Assembly (NCBI GenBank): GCA_905202055.1
Contig: CAJKQK010000012.1
Location: 1 to 39,628 of the forward strand
Direction: 5' to 3'
DNA: 39,628 nucleotides
Source of the DNA: an uncultured Oxalobacter sp.
GTDB taxonomy: Bacteria > Pseudomonadota > Gammaproteobacteria > Burkholderiales > Burkholderiaceae_D
Part shown: positions 25,735-33,624 of the stretch, one piece after another
How the letters are laid out: every line of letters begins with the position of its first letter
Numbering within the stretch: position 1 is the stretch's first letter
The notes under the pieces: model-generated
What the model was told of the DNA's origin: nothing
What the model saw: the letters and a program-made list of their open reading frames with translations, nothing else
The model's database searches: none
Translations under genes and position numbers: made by a program

Positions 25735-26484
25735 ATGCTGATCTTTTATCTGCGCAAATTGACCAGTGTGGAAAGAAGCGTCAAAGCGGATATCCACCTG
25801 GGATTGTCTTTGGCATTCATCGCCGGTGCGATGAATGCGGGTGGTTTTCTGGCTGTCCAGCAATATACCTCGCACATGACGGGGATTGTTTCCAGCATGG
25901 CCGATGGCCTGATCATCGGGAATATCAATCTCGCGCTTGCCAGTGTCGGTGCGCTCATCTGTTTTATTGCCGGTGCTTCCCTGACGGAACTCTTCGTTAA
26001 CTGGGCACGGGGAAAACGGCTGCAAAGTGAATATGCGTTGCCGCTCATTGTGGAAGCCTGCCTTCTTCTCTGTTTCGGCATACTGGGCGCAAAACTCCAT
26101 CGCCATATGGGACTTTTCGTGTCCATTACCGTCATGTTGCTCTGTTTCCTGATGGGGCTGCAGAACGCCATCATCACCCGCATTTCCCACGCAGTTATCC
26201 GCACGACGCATATGACCGGTATCGTGACTGATATCGGTATCGAGCTCGGCAAGCTTTTTTACTGGAACCGGAAAGTCGACCGGGAAGACGTAGCTTACGT
26301 CAGGGCTAATCGCAGCAAGCTGATGTTGCTGGTAGCCCTTCTTTTCATGTTTTTCTTCGGCGGCGTTGCGGGGGCTTTCGGATTCAAACTGATCGGCTAT
26401 AGTGCGACTATTCCGCTTGCCGTTTTTCTGTTGATTCTGGCCTTTATGCCAGTTGTGGACGATTTGAAAAAAATCTTTCGCTGA
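25735..26484 (+). CDS. DUF1275 (YoaK-type) inner-membrane protein
   Basis: The 249-residue protein has about six hydrophobic helices and belongs to the DUF1275/YoaK family, whose substrate is unknown. Two copies of the motif HMTG followed by IV (YTSHMTGIVSS near residue 48 and RTTHMTGIVTD near 160) show the internal duplication typical of the family. Each lies after a helix containing small residues (AGAMNAGGFLAV; LMGLQNAIIT). It is co-oriented with dcd, and the ATG at 25735 lacks a strong ribosome site. A transporter-like role is only inferred from topology. Confidence 0.85.
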   Translation: MLIFYLRKLTSVERSVKADIHLGLSLAFIAGAMNAGGFLAVQQYTSHMTGIVSSMADGLIIGNINLALASVGALICFIAGASLTELFVNWARGKRLQSEYALPLIVEACLLLCFGILGAKLHRHMGLFVSITVMLLCFLMGLQNAIITRISHAVIRTTHMTGIVTDIGIELGKLFYWNRKVDREDVAYVRANRSKLMLLVALLFMFFFGGVAGAFGFKLIGYSATIPLAVFLLILAFMPVVDDLKKIFR

Positions 26485-26524
26485 AAGTTTCATTTGTAAC
26501 AATTTTTCGAAAAATAGAGCTTGA

Positions 26525-26554
26525 TTGTTACCGTCTAAAGCGCTAGCTTATACC
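26525..26554 (+). promoter_or_regulatory. Candidate promoter of the ybgC-tol-pal operon
   Basis: TTGTTA (26525-26530), an 18-bp spacer and TATACC (26549-26554) place a start near 26561, just before ybgC. The -35 lies in the right arm of an inverted repeat (GTAACAAT 26496-26503 / ATTGTTAC 26524-26531), so a bound protein could block it. Confidence 0.4.
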
Positions 26555-26577
26555 CATCTTTCACTCGCAATGACATT

Positions 26578-26994
26578 ATGCCTTCTTTATTCAACTGGCC
26601 CGTCCGGGTTTACTATGAAGACACTGATGCGGAGGGTGTCGTTTATTACGCAAACTACCTGAAATTTTACGAACGCTCACGTACGGAATGGCTCCGTTCG
26701 CTGGGGATCAGTCAGGAAATACTGAAAAACAGGCACAATATTATTTTTGTGGTCAAAAACGTTTCTATTGACTACAGGCGTCCGGCCTTGCTGGACGATG
26801 AATTGACAGTGACGGCAGAGGTAGCGCAGTTGAAAGGCGCTTCCATGTTGTTCGAGCATACTGTTTTAAGGGATGGGGATGAATTGAACAAATGCAGTGT
26901 GACAATCGTTTGTGTGGATGGAAAAACTATCCGGCCGACTGCGATACCAGATGAGATCGCCAAAAAGATGCGTGAAGGACTCGCCGGCAATTAA
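26578..26994 (+). CDS. ybgC: Acyl-CoA thioesterase YbgC of the Tol-Pal system
   Basis: YbgC is a hotdog-fold thioesterase that acts on acyl-CoA/ACP and is encoded with Tol-Pal in most Proteobacteria. The 138-residue product begins MPSLFNWPVRVYYEDTDAEG; the catalytic Asp lies in this EDTDAEGVVYYANYLKFYE signature. The rest of the hotdog (ELTVTAEVAQLKGASMLFEH) is normal. It is the first gene of the operon; tolQ starts 69 bp downstream. Its exact cellular substrate is not settled for the family. Confidence 0.93.
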   Translation: MPSLFNWPVRVYYEDTDAEGVVYYANYLKFYERSRTEWLRSLGISQEILKNRHNIIFVVKNVSIDYRRPALLDDELTVTAEVAQLKGASMLFEHTVLRDGDELNKCSVTIVCVDGKTIRPTAIPDEIAKKMREGLAGN

Positions 26995-27063
26995 AGGATC
27001 GCTGTACTGGAATATGCAGATAGCCGGTACATGTGGATTTTCAATGTTTTTACTTTTTATAAA

Positions 27064-27750
27064 ATGACTGTTTCCCAAGATCTTTCGTTTATTTCGCTGA
27101 TCTCCAATGCTTCTTTGCTGGTTCAGCTCATCATGGCTCTGCTCGTAGTCGTTTCCCTTATGAGCTGGACGTTTATTTTCCAGAAAATGTTTGCTATCAA
27201 AAGCGCCCGGACCGAAACCGTCAATTTCGAACACGCTTTCTGGTCGGGCGGCAATCTGCAGAATCTTTACCAGCGCGCGGGCAGCAACAGTAAAACAGGC
27301 GCACTGGAGCGCATTTTCCATGCAGGAATGGGTGAATACATCAAGGGTAAAAACGCCATCTCGGGACATACTGCACAGGATACCGTTGCCGTGCTGGACG
27401 GTGCCCGTCGTGCCATGCGGGCCGCTTACCAGCGGGAAATGGACAACCTCGAATCTCATCTGGCTTTTCTGGCTTCTGTCGGGTCGGTTTCCCCCTATGT
27501 CGGGCTTTTCGGTACGGTCTGGGGCATCATGAACGCTTTTCGCGGACTGGCGAACGTGCATCAGGCAACGCTGGCGACTGTTGCCCCCGGTATTGCCGAA
27601 GCGCTGATTGCGACAGCTATCGGTCTGTTTGCCGCCATACCGGCAGTGGTAGCGTATAACCGGTTTTCGCACGATATTGACCGCCTGTCGATCCGCTTCG
27701 AAACCTTCATTGAAGAATTTTCCAATATTCTCCAGAGACAGTCGCGATAG
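27064..27750 (+). CDS. tolQ: Tol-Pal system proton channel subunit TolQ
   Basis: TolQ forms, with TolR, the proton-driven motor that energises TolA for outer-membrane constriction at division. The 228-residue product has three TM helices: about 13-36, then two long C-terminal helices around 130-190 (SVGSVSPYVGLFGTVWGIM and GIAEALIATAIGLFAAIPAVVAYN). These are the conserved ExbB/TolQ/MotA motifs. The start MTVSQDLSFISL at 27064 matches the family; an in-frame ATG at 27031 would add 11 residues. Neither has a strong ribosome site. tolR follows after 7 bp. Confidence 0.95.
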   Translation: MTVSQDLSFISLISNASLLVQLIMALLVVVSLMSWTFIFQKMFAIKSARTETVNFEHAFWSGGNLQNLYQRAGSNSKTGALERIFHAGMGEYIKGKNAISGHTAQDTVAVLDGARRAMRAAYQREMDNLESHLAFLASVGSVSPYVGLFGTVWGIMNAFRGLANVHQATLATVAPGIAEALIATAIGLFAAIPAVVAYNRFSHDIDRLSIRFETFIEEFSNILQRQSR

Positions 27751-27757
27751 GTGAAAC

Positions 27758-28201
27758 ATGTCAGAACAGATTTCAGGTTCATTGCGAAGCGGCCGCAAAA
27801 ACAAATTCAAGTCCGAAATCAATGTTGTCCCGTATATCGATGTCATGCTGGTGCTTCTGGTCATTTTTATGGTCGTGGCGCCAATGACGAATCCGGGCGT
27901 CGTGGATTTGCCGTCTGCCGAGAGAACGGCATTGCCGCCGACTGACTATATCCAGATATCGCTGCGACCCGATGTATCGGCTGAAATCGGGATTCATCGG
28001 CCCGGCAAGGGAAAGGATACTTTTGAATCGGTGCCCGACAAGGATGCATTGATGAACAGTCTGCAGATCATGCATGCTGAGAATCCGGATTTGCCGGTGT
28101 TGATCGCGGCTGACAAGAATATTATTTATAACGAAGTGGTGCAGGTGATATCCGATGCCAGGAAGATGGGTATCAGCCGGGTAGGGCTGGCTACGAGGTA
28201 A
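27758..28201 (+). CDS. tolR: Tol-Pal system proton channel subunit TolR
   Basis: TolR is the periplasm-facing partner of TolQ. The 147-residue protein has one N-terminal TM helix (about 24-43) with the proton-carrying Asp28 in PYIDVMLVLLVIFMV, then a periplasmic ExbD/TolR domain ending VVQVISDARKMGISRVGLAT. It lies 7 bp after tolQ and 19 bp before tolA in the standard order. Confidence 0.95.
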   Translation: MSEQISGSLRSGRKNKFKSEINVVPYIDVMLVLLVIFMVVAPMTNPGVVDLPSAERTALPPTDYIQISLRPDVSAEIGIHRPGKGKDTFESVPDKDALMNSLQIMHAENPDLPVLIAADKNIIYNEVVQVISDARKMGISRVGLATR

Positions 28202-28220
28202 ACGGGGTACTGGCAAGATA

Positions 28221-29153
28221 ATGGAAAACAGTCTGCTGTCCATACCGAAAGAAAAAAAACTCAAGCCTGCGTTTGTGCTGGCCTTGCTGGTTCATCTTGC
28301 GCTTCTGGTTTTCCTGTGGATTGGTGTCAGCTGGCAAAGCGAAACCGGCGATACAGTAGAAGCGGAGGTCTGGGACATCAAGGTACGTGAAGCGGCACCC
28401 CGCGCGGCCGGTGAACAGTCGGAACTTGCTGCCGCCGAGCAGGCTGAACTGCAGGCGCAGGAAGAAAGTGCTCCACTCCCTCCTGCTCCGGCAGTAAAAC
28501 AGGCAACGCCAGAACCGAAAGTGACGGCGAGACCTGACATCGCTTTGGAGCAGGAAAAGAAAAAAGCGGAAAAGAAAGCGGCAGAAGACAGGAAAAAGGC
28601 GGAAGCCAAACAGAAAACGGATGAGGCCCGGGCACAGCGGGAAGAACAGGTTCGCCTGAAAAAAGAAGCGGATCAGGCCAGCCGAAAACAGAAGGCTGAA
28701 GCGGCGGCGACACAAAAACGGGCCAAAGCACTTCTGGATCAGGAGGCACGAAGGATCGCCGGTGGCGGCAGTGGTGGAGGAAAAGGCAACGGCTCAGGCG
28801 GTGGCGGCACGAGGACAAGCGGTCCGACAGGAACGGGAGGCAGTGGAACAGCGGCCCGTTCGACAGGACCCGGAACGGCGGATGCCGGATATGTCGCCAT
28901 TGTGAGGACGAAAATCAAGAATAATACCTCGTTTAATGCATCTTCGGCGATCAAGGGGAACCCCCCCGTTATTTATGATGTCGAATTGCTGCCGGACGGA
29001 ACTTTGCGTAATATACGAAAACGCAAGTCCTCGCAAATTCCGGGGTTCGATGAAGCGGTATTGCGTGCCATCGAAAGATCGGCTCCTTTTCCGAAGGACA
29101 AGTCAGGACGTGTTCCATCCAGGTTCTCTGTAACACATAAACCGAAAGACTGA
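28221..29153 (+). CDS. tolA: Tol-Pal cell-envelope protein TolA
   Basis: TolA bridges the inner-membrane TolQR motor to TolB/Pal. The 310-residue protein has a short cytoplasmic tail, a TM helix (about 17-36, AFVLALLVHLALLVFLWIG), and a long Ala/Glu/Lys coiled coil (about 65-175, EKKKAEKKAAEDRKKAEAK). A glycine/serine/threonine-rich hinge (about 177-222, GGGSGGGKGNGSGGGG) and the C-terminal TolA domain (about 225-310, YVAIVRTKIKNN, PGFDEAVLRAIERS) follow. The hinge is unusually long and low in complexity compared with E. coli but is common in Burkholderiales. It lies 8 bp before tolB. Confidence 0.93.
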   Translation: MENSLLSIPKEKKLKPAFVLALLVHLALLVFLWIGVSWQSETGDTVEAEVWDIKVREAAPRAAGEQSELAAAEQAELQAQEESAPLPPAPAVKQATPEPKVTARPDIALEQEKKKAEKKAAEDRKKAEAKQKTDEARAQREEQVRLKKEADQASRKQKAEAAATQKRAKALLDQEARRIAGGGSGGGKGNGSGGGGTRTSGPTGTGGSGTAARSTGPGTADAGYVAIVRTKIKNNTSFNASSAIKGNPPVIYDVELLPDGTLRNIRKRKSSQIPGFDEAVLRAIERSAPFPKDKSGRVPSRFSVTHKPKD

Positions 29154-29161
29154 ATGTGACT

Positions 29162-30433
29162 ATGAAATCATTTTATCGTTCGTTATTGCTCGTGTTTTTT
29201 CCCGTTTTCCTGTCGGCTCAGGCAGTGGGGCAGGAAGTGCTGAACATTGATATTGCCGGTATCGGCAACAAGCAGATTCCCATCGTCATTGCCGGTTTTT
29301 CCAATGAAGCAACTGCACCAGAAAAAGTAACCGATATCATCAAGGCCGATCTGGCGCGAACGGGGATGTTCAGGCTGATCGGTACAGATGCGATTATCGG
29401 TGAAGCGGCTGATATCGATTACAAAAAATGGCGCGCGCAGGGAACGGATGCGCTGGTGGTCGGTACAGTCGTGAAATCAGCGGATGGCAAGGTCGACGTT
29501 CGTTACCGTCTTTTCGATCTGGGCAAATCCAGCCAGTTATCCGCATTGTCGATGGTCGCGCCTGCTTCCATGACACGTCTGACGGCTCATAAGATCGCGG
29601 ATGACATATATGAAAAACTGACCGGCCATAAAGGTATTTTTGCGACCCGTATCGCTTACGTGACCAAAACAGGGAACGAATACCGGCTTGAAATCGCCGA
29701 TGCGGACGGCGGCAATAAAGTGGTTGCCTTAAGGTCGAGAGAACCGATTATTTCTCCATCCTGGTCGCCTGACGGCACCAAGGTTGCCTATGTCTCGTTC
29801 GAAGCCAAAAAGCCAGTCGTTTATGTACAGAATCTGATGACACGCCAACGGACGCTGGTTGCCAATTACAAGGGCAATAACTCTGCCCCCTCATGGTCGC
29901 CTGACGGCAGCCGACTGGCTGTGGCCCTGTCGAAAGACGGTTATACACAGGTCTATACCGTCGGGGCCAACGGAGGCGCATTGAAACAGATCACACAGAC
30001 CAGAAGCATCAATACCGAACCGCAATTTTCTCCGGATGGACAGTGGATTTACTTCACGAGTGATCGCAGTGGTGGCCCCCAGATTTACAAGGTCGGCGTT
30101 AATGGAGGCAATCCACAGCGCGTGACTTTCCACGGCAATTACAATATCAGCCCCCGTATTTCGCCGGATGGCAAGTCACTGGCTTATATTTCAAGACGGG
30201 CAGGCTATCAGCTTTATTTGCTGGATCTGACGAACGGTCAGGAACAGAGACTGTCTGATACGTCAAAGGATGAATCGCCGAGTTTTTCTCCAAACGGACA
30301 GTTCATCATGTACGCGACCAATGGTGGACGTGGCGCTCTTTCGGTGGTTTCGGTTGACGGGCGTGTCAAACAGCGTCTGTCGATGAAAGCATCAGATGTT
30401 CGTGAACCCTCCTGGGGTCCATTCATGAAGTAA
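29162..30433 (+). CDS. tolB: Tol-Pal system periplasmic beta-propeller TolB
   Basis: TolB shuttles between Pal and TolA in the periplasm. The 423-residue precursor has a signal peptide (MKSFYRSLLLVFFPVFLSAQA), an N-terminal alpha/beta domain (about 25-160) and a six-bladed propeller marked by repeated SWSPDGTKVAYVS, SWSPDGSRLAVAL, FSPDGQWIYFTSDR, ISPDGKSLAYIS and FSPNGQFIMYAT. A GTG at 29156 is two codons upstream; ATG 29162 is preferred. It is preceded by tolA (8 bp) and followed by pal (20 bp). Confidence 0.95.
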   Translation: MKSFYRSLLLVFFPVFLSAQAVGQEVLNIDIAGIGNKQIPIVIAGFSNEATAPEKVTDIIKADLARTGMFRLIGTDAIIGEAADIDYKKWRAQGTDALVVGTVVKSADGKVDVRYRLFDLGKSSQLSALSMVAPASMTRLTAHKIADDIYEKLTGHKGIFATRIAYVTKTGNEYRLEIADADGGNKVVALRSREPIISPSWSPDGTKVAYVSFEAKKPVVYVQNLMTRQRTLVANYKGNNSAPSWSPDGSRLAVALSKDGYTQVYTVGANGGALKQITQTRSINTEPQFSPDGQWIYFTSDRSGGPQIYKVGVNGGNPQRVTFHGNYNISPRISPDGKSLAYISRRAGYQLYLLDLTNGQEQRLSDTSKDESPSFSPNGQFIMYATNGGRGALSVVSVDGRVKQRLSMKASDVREPSWGPFMK

Positions 30434-30453
30434 TTATTTATAAGGGAATTATC

Positions 30454-30981
30454 ATGCTTGATCTGAAGAAGTTGTTAGTTATCGTGTCAGGAGCCTTGAT
30501 CCTGACAGCTTGCGGTTCATCCGTGAAACTGGATGAAAATGCACCTGTTGAGGACAGATCCGTTTCGGGTTCGTCATCGTCGATGGATTCGCGTCAGGTC
30601 GGAACCGTGACGGCAGGTTCGCTCGATCCGTTAAATGATCCAAAAGGTGAACTTGCCCAGCGCAGCGTTTACTTTGATTTCGACAGTTTTGTCGTCAGCA
30701 GCCAGTATGAACCGGTCGTACAGGCTCATGCCAAATATCTCAACAGCCATAAAGACAAAAAAGTCGTCATTCAGGGCAATACCGATGATCGCGGTGGGCG
30801 GGAATACAATCTGGCTTTGGGACAGAAACGGGCTGAGGCCGTTCGCAAATCCATGAATGTGATGGGGGTTTCCGACAGCCAGATCGAAGCCGTCTCCTTC
30901 GGCAAGGAAAAGCCGAAAGCAACGGGAAACAACGAAGCTGCCTGGGCTGAAAACCGTCGTGCCGACATTGTTTATCAATAA
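30454..30981 (+). CDS. pal: Peptidoglycan-associated lipoprotein Pal
   Basis: Pal anchors the outer membrane to peptidoglycan. The 175-residue precursor has a lipoprotein signal with lipobox LTAC (Cys20), a flexible Ser-rich linker and an OmpA-like peptidoglycan-binding domain (about 70-175, VYFDFDSFVV, GNTDDRGGREYNLALGQKRAEAV). A good ribosome site (AAGGGA) precedes the ATG. The mature N-terminus CGSS gives Gly at +2, not the inner-membrane-retention Asp, so outer-membrane targeting is expected. Confidence 0.95.
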   Translation: MLDLKKLLVIVSGALILTACGSSVKLDENAPVEDRSVSGSSSSMDSRQVGTVTAGSLDPLNDPKGELAQRSVYFDFDSFVVSSQYEPVVQAHAKYLNSHKDKKVVIQGNTDDRGGREYNLALGQKRAEAVRKSMNVMGVSDSQIEAVSFGKEKPKATGNNEAAWAENRRADIVYQ

Positions 30982-30983
30982 TC

Positions 30984-31718
30984 ATGAAAAAAACCTCCCG
31001 TTTATTCATCGTTCTGCTGGTTGCCGCTACATGGCTGCCGATATCGCAGGTACATGCCGGTTTCTTTGAAGATGACGAAGCACGCCGGTCCATTCTGGAT
31101 TTGCGTGCCAGGGTTAAGGATCTTGAAAACTCGAAACTGGACAAATCGAGTGGGGTGAATCTGGCTAATCAGGATGACGTATTACGTGAAGAAATCGCCA
31201 GGTTGCGTGGGCAGATTGAAGTCCTGACGAACCAGGTCAGGACGATGGAAGAACGCCAGAAAGATTTTTATCTGGACCTCGATACGCGTTTGAAGAAACT
31301 TGAGCCACGTGAGACGACGGGCAACGCAAAAGAGTCAACTGCCGACAATAATGAAAACGCGGCTTATGCAGCAGCGGAAGACAAGTTCAAGGCAGCGGAT
31401 TACAAGGGAGCTGTCTCGGCTTACAACAGTTTTCTGAAGCAATATCCCCAATCAAACCTGATTGCATCGGCACAGTATCAATTGGGAAATTCCTATTATT
31501 TGCAGGGTGACTATAAAAATGCGTTGAAACAGCAATCTGCTGTTGTCAAGCGCTATCCCAAAAATCAGGTTGCCCCTGATGCCATGCTGAATATGGCAAG
31601 TTGCCAGATCGGATTGAACGATATCGCAGGTGCCAAAAAGACGCTTTCCGAGCTGGCTAAGAAATACCCCAAATCAGGCGCTGCAAAGAAGGCGAAAGAA
31701 CGTCTGGCCCAGCTTTGA
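30984..31718 (+). CDS. cpoB: Tol-Pal-associated periplasmic TPR protein CpoB (YbgF)
   Basis: CpoB coordinates peptidoglycan synthesis by PBP1B with Tol-driven outer-membrane constriction. The 244-residue precursor has a signal peptide (MKKTSRLFIVLLVAATWLPISQVHA), an N-terminal trimerising coiled coil (about 35-100, DLRARVKDLE, EVLTNQVRTMEERQ) and three C-terminal TPR repeats (about 122-240, YNSFLKQYPQSNLIASAQYQLGNSYY). It starts 2 bp after the pal stop and ends the operon at a strong terminator. Confidence 0.94.
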   Translation: MKKTSRLFIVLLVAATWLPISQVHAGFFEDDEARRSILDLRARVKDLENSKLDKSSGVNLANQDDVLREEIARLRGQIEVLTNQVRTMEERQKDFYLDLDTRLKKLEPRETTGNAKESTADNNENAAYAAAEDKFKAADYKGAVSAYNSFLKQYPQSNLIASAQYQLGNSYYLQGDYKNALKQQSAVVKRYPKNQVAPDAMLNMASCQIGLNDIAGAKKTLSELAKKYPKSGAAKKAKERLAQL

Positions 31719-31751
31719 GGAAGAATTGCTCAACTGTTTTATTTCAATAAA

Positions 31752-31781
31752 AAAGGGGATCATTCGATCCCCTTTCTTTTT
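31752..31781. terminator. Bidirectional terminator between cpoB and the Crp/Fnr gene
   Basis: AAAGGGGATC (31752-31761) pairs with GATCCCCTTT (31766-31775) around ATTC, with T-rich flanks on both strands. It serves the tol-pal operon (plus) and the convergent regulator (minus). Confidence 0.92.
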
Positions 31782-31793
31782 ATTTGTCAGTTA

Positions 31794-32648
31794 TCAGGCT
31801 GAAGCGTGTTGGCCGGCGTCCGTCCCTTTAGGCAAGGCCGCTGCCGACAAGGACTTTTTTTCTTTGCGTGCCTTTGCTGTTGGCAGTCGGCGAAGATTAC
31901 GCAAGGCTTGAAGATCCTTGATTTCAATAGTTTTCTGATCAACGCTGATCCAGCCTATTTCATGAAGTGCCGATAAAGTACGACTGACGGTTTCCAGAGT
32001 CAAACCGATGTAGCTGCCGATTTCATGTCTCGTCATGCGCAGGTTGAAAATGCGGTGGGAATATCCCATCTGGGCAAAGCGGTCAGACAGGGAAACCAGA
32101 AAACGGGCCACTCTTCCTTCTGCGGACAAGGTACCCAGCATGCAGATCATCGCCTGTTCCCGAACAAGTTCGCGACTCATGACGCCATACATGGCATGTT
32201 CGAGTTCCGGATAGGTTTTGCCCAGAGAAGTCAGTTTCTTGAAAGGAACCAGAATCAGATCGCAATCGGACAAGGCAACCGCTTCGGAAGAATGGAATTT
32301 GCTGTGAATGCCATCGACACCGAGCAGGTCGGATTTCATCGGAAAGGATAGTACCTGTTCATTACCCAGTTCATCAATCATGACAGTTTTCAGAAAACCT
32401 GAATTGACGATATAAAGCATTTCAAATGGCTGACCGATTGTATGAATGCGTTGGCCGGTTTTGAACTGGACGTGCTGAAACAGGACTTCTTCATTGGCCA
32501 TTGCCGTATTGCCTGGAACCGGAATGCGCAACAAGGTGCAAATATCTCTCAGGTTCGACCACAGTTTTCCATTTTTTTGTCTTCCGGCTTCCATAGAGGA
32601 GGTTTTGGAAGTGTCGGCGAAGGAGTCGTTTGGTTTGGCAGAAAACAT
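31794..32648 (-). CDS. Crp/Fnr-family transcriptional regulator lacking the FNR Fe-S cysteine cluster
   Basis: The 284-residue protein has an FNR-like cyclic-nucleotide-binding jelly roll (about 55-165, GQPFEMLYIVNSGFLKTVM) and a C-terminal winged helix (about 195-255). The recognition helix LETVSRTL keeps the Glu, Ser and Arg with which FNR reads TTGAT half-sites. The N-terminal cluster of three closely spaced cysteines seen in FNR is absent; only one Cys (DICTLLRIP) remains there, plus one at SDCDL. Direct oxygen sensing through a 4Fe-4S cluster is therefore unlikely. A long, basic 35-residue tail (KARKEKKS) is extra. The start at 32648 is fixed by GGAGG eight bases upstream. A class II-type site lies about 220 bp upstream. 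The effector is unknown. Confidence 0.85.
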   Translation of the reverse strand: MFSAKPNDSFADTSKTSSMEAGRQKNGKLWSNLRDICTLLRIPVPGNTAMANEEVLFQHVQFKTGQRIHTIGQPFEMLYIVNSGFLKTVMIDELGNEQVLSFPMKSDLLGVDGIHSKFHSSEAVALSDCDLILVPFKKLTSLGKTYPELEHAMYGVMSRELVREQAMICMLGTLSAEGRVARFLVSLSDRFAQMGYSHRIFNLRMTRHEIGSYIGLTLETVSRTLSALHEIGWISVDQKTIEIKDLQALRNLRRLPTAKARKEKKSLSAAALPKGTDAGQHASA

Positions 32649-32836
32649 TATCGGTACCTCCAATTAAAATGATTTATAAATATTTCTTTCAGGTAACTGA
32701 TTCGTTGAGAAAGATTTGTTTCTTTTCTGAATCAATTGCGTTGTTTGAATTATGTCAATTTAACCAAACGATGCATATCAGCTGAAGCTTAATCTAAATG
32801 TAGGAATAGTAACGTTTCTTATAGGAATTTTCCTAC

Positions 32837-32878
32837 ATGATAGAGTAAGTTGTTAATTTTGCTATTGATTTTCATCAA
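32837..32878 (-). promoter_or_regulatory. FNR-type box with class II promoter geometry (regulator promoter)
   Basis: A perfect TTGAT-TTTC-ATCAA box occupies 32865-32878. On the minus strand TATCAT (32837-32842, five of six matches to TATAAT) implies a start near 32830, which puts the box centre at about -41.5, the textbook class II position where a -35 is not needed. This predicts activation of the Crp/Fnr gene by itself or by a true FNR, with a leader of about 180 nt. Confidence 0.6.
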
Positions 32879-33194
32879 ACACGAAAGTAAGCCGTTGAAA
32901 GAAAACGATTAAAAATGTCTTTTTTTTATTGAATTTCCATTAGGAAAGCATAATTTTTCTTTCTGGAAAAATAGTCTTCCTTCAAAGGGTTGAAATTTAT
33001 CGTTTATTTAACTGTCTTATTAATTCTCTGTTAATTGAATATTTATTTTCCATGCGGCAATTCAGGGGCAATCAGGAACTTTTAACAGAAGGCTGTCTCC
33101 AAGTCGTCGTAGTGTAGTTATCGATGAATGAAATCTTTTTAATCGATTGATTCATTAAAACGAGGTCAGGAATTCAACGAGTTTCCGACTGAAA

Positions 33195-33208
33195 TGTGAA
33201 TTATCACA
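33195..33208 (+). promoter_or_regulatory. 14-bp Crp/Fnr-like dyad TGTGA-N4-TCACA before the KGG gene
   Basis: TGTGAATTATCACA has perfect half-sites with a 4-bp spacer, the FNR spacing and not the 6-bp CRP spacing. It runs into AAGGAGG (33208-33214), so occupancy, or an RNA fold, would affect initiation of the KGG gene. The role is inferred. Confidence 0.35.
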
Positions 33209-33220
33209 AGGAGGATTAAC

Positions 33221-33550
33221 ATGGCTTCACAATCCAAAAACAGGGCGGGGAGCAAATCCGGTATGAGTATTGGCTCCAAATCTGCAAGCTCCCGCAGTAC
33301 TCCTGCAAAACGCGGTTTTGCCGCAATGAGTCCTGAAAAACAGCGCCAGATCGCCAGCATGGGTGGCAAAGCCGCTCATGAAAAGGGAACGGCTCATGAA
33401 TTTACTTCAGAAGAAGCTCGTGCCGCCGGGCGCAAAGGTGGTGCGGCAGTAAGCAAAAACCGTGCGCATATGGCGGCAATCGGTCGTAAGGGTGGGGCAA
33501 GCAGTTCCCGATCTTCGGCTCCACGTTCTGCCACGAGCGCCAGAAGCTAA
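33221..33550 (+). CDS. KGG-repeat general stress protein (YciG-like)
   Basis: The 109-residue, very basic and Ser/Gly/Ala-rich protein carries the short KGG stress-induced motif two to three times: FAAMSPEKQRQIASMGGKAAHEKG (about 33-56), FTSEEARAAGRKGGAAVSKN (about 61-80) and MAAIGRKGG (about 84-92). Ser/Arg-rich tails flank them (SSRSSAPRSATSARS). Family members such as YciG and GsiB are induced by general stress or desiccation; the mechanism is unknown and the protein is probably disordered. A perfect AAGGAGG six bases before the ATG predicts strong translation. It is monocistronic, with a terminator about 75 bp after the stop. Confidence 0.85.
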   Translation: MASQSKNRAGSKSGMSIGSKSASSRSTPAKRGFAAMSPEKQRQIASMGGKAAHEKGTAHEFTSEEARAAGRKGGAAVSKNRAHMAAIGRKGGASSSRSSAPRSATSARS

Positions 33551-33624
33551 AGGAAAAACCGGCAATGAGTCCTCTTCAAAAACAGGATTATCAGTAACCG
33601 GTTTAAGCCGTTAACGGCATGATT

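Larger units (their letters stand above)
32649..33220. other. AT-rich divergent regulatory region between the Crp/Fnr gene and the KGG gene
   Basis: These 572 bp hold no supported gene. They contain a minus-strand -10 with an FNR-type box (32837-32878), a palindrome TAGGAATTTTCCTA (32822-32835) with further TAGGAA copies (32801, 32941), and an inverted repeat around AATGAA / TTCATT (33124-33158). A TGTGA-N4-TCACA dyad (33195-33208) abuts the KGG ribosome site. I found no convincing -35/-10 pair for the KGG gene. Confidence 0.6.

Noticed and set aside
28731..28875. Gly/Ser-rich repeat in tolA as a tandem-repeat element
   Set aside because: It is the flexible TolA hinge; the codons vary and there is no DNA-level unit repeat.
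33124..33158. Inverted repeat AATGAA / TTCATT with TTGATTCATT as a second FNR box
   Set aside because: The second half-site does not match ATCAA; only a loose dyad remains.
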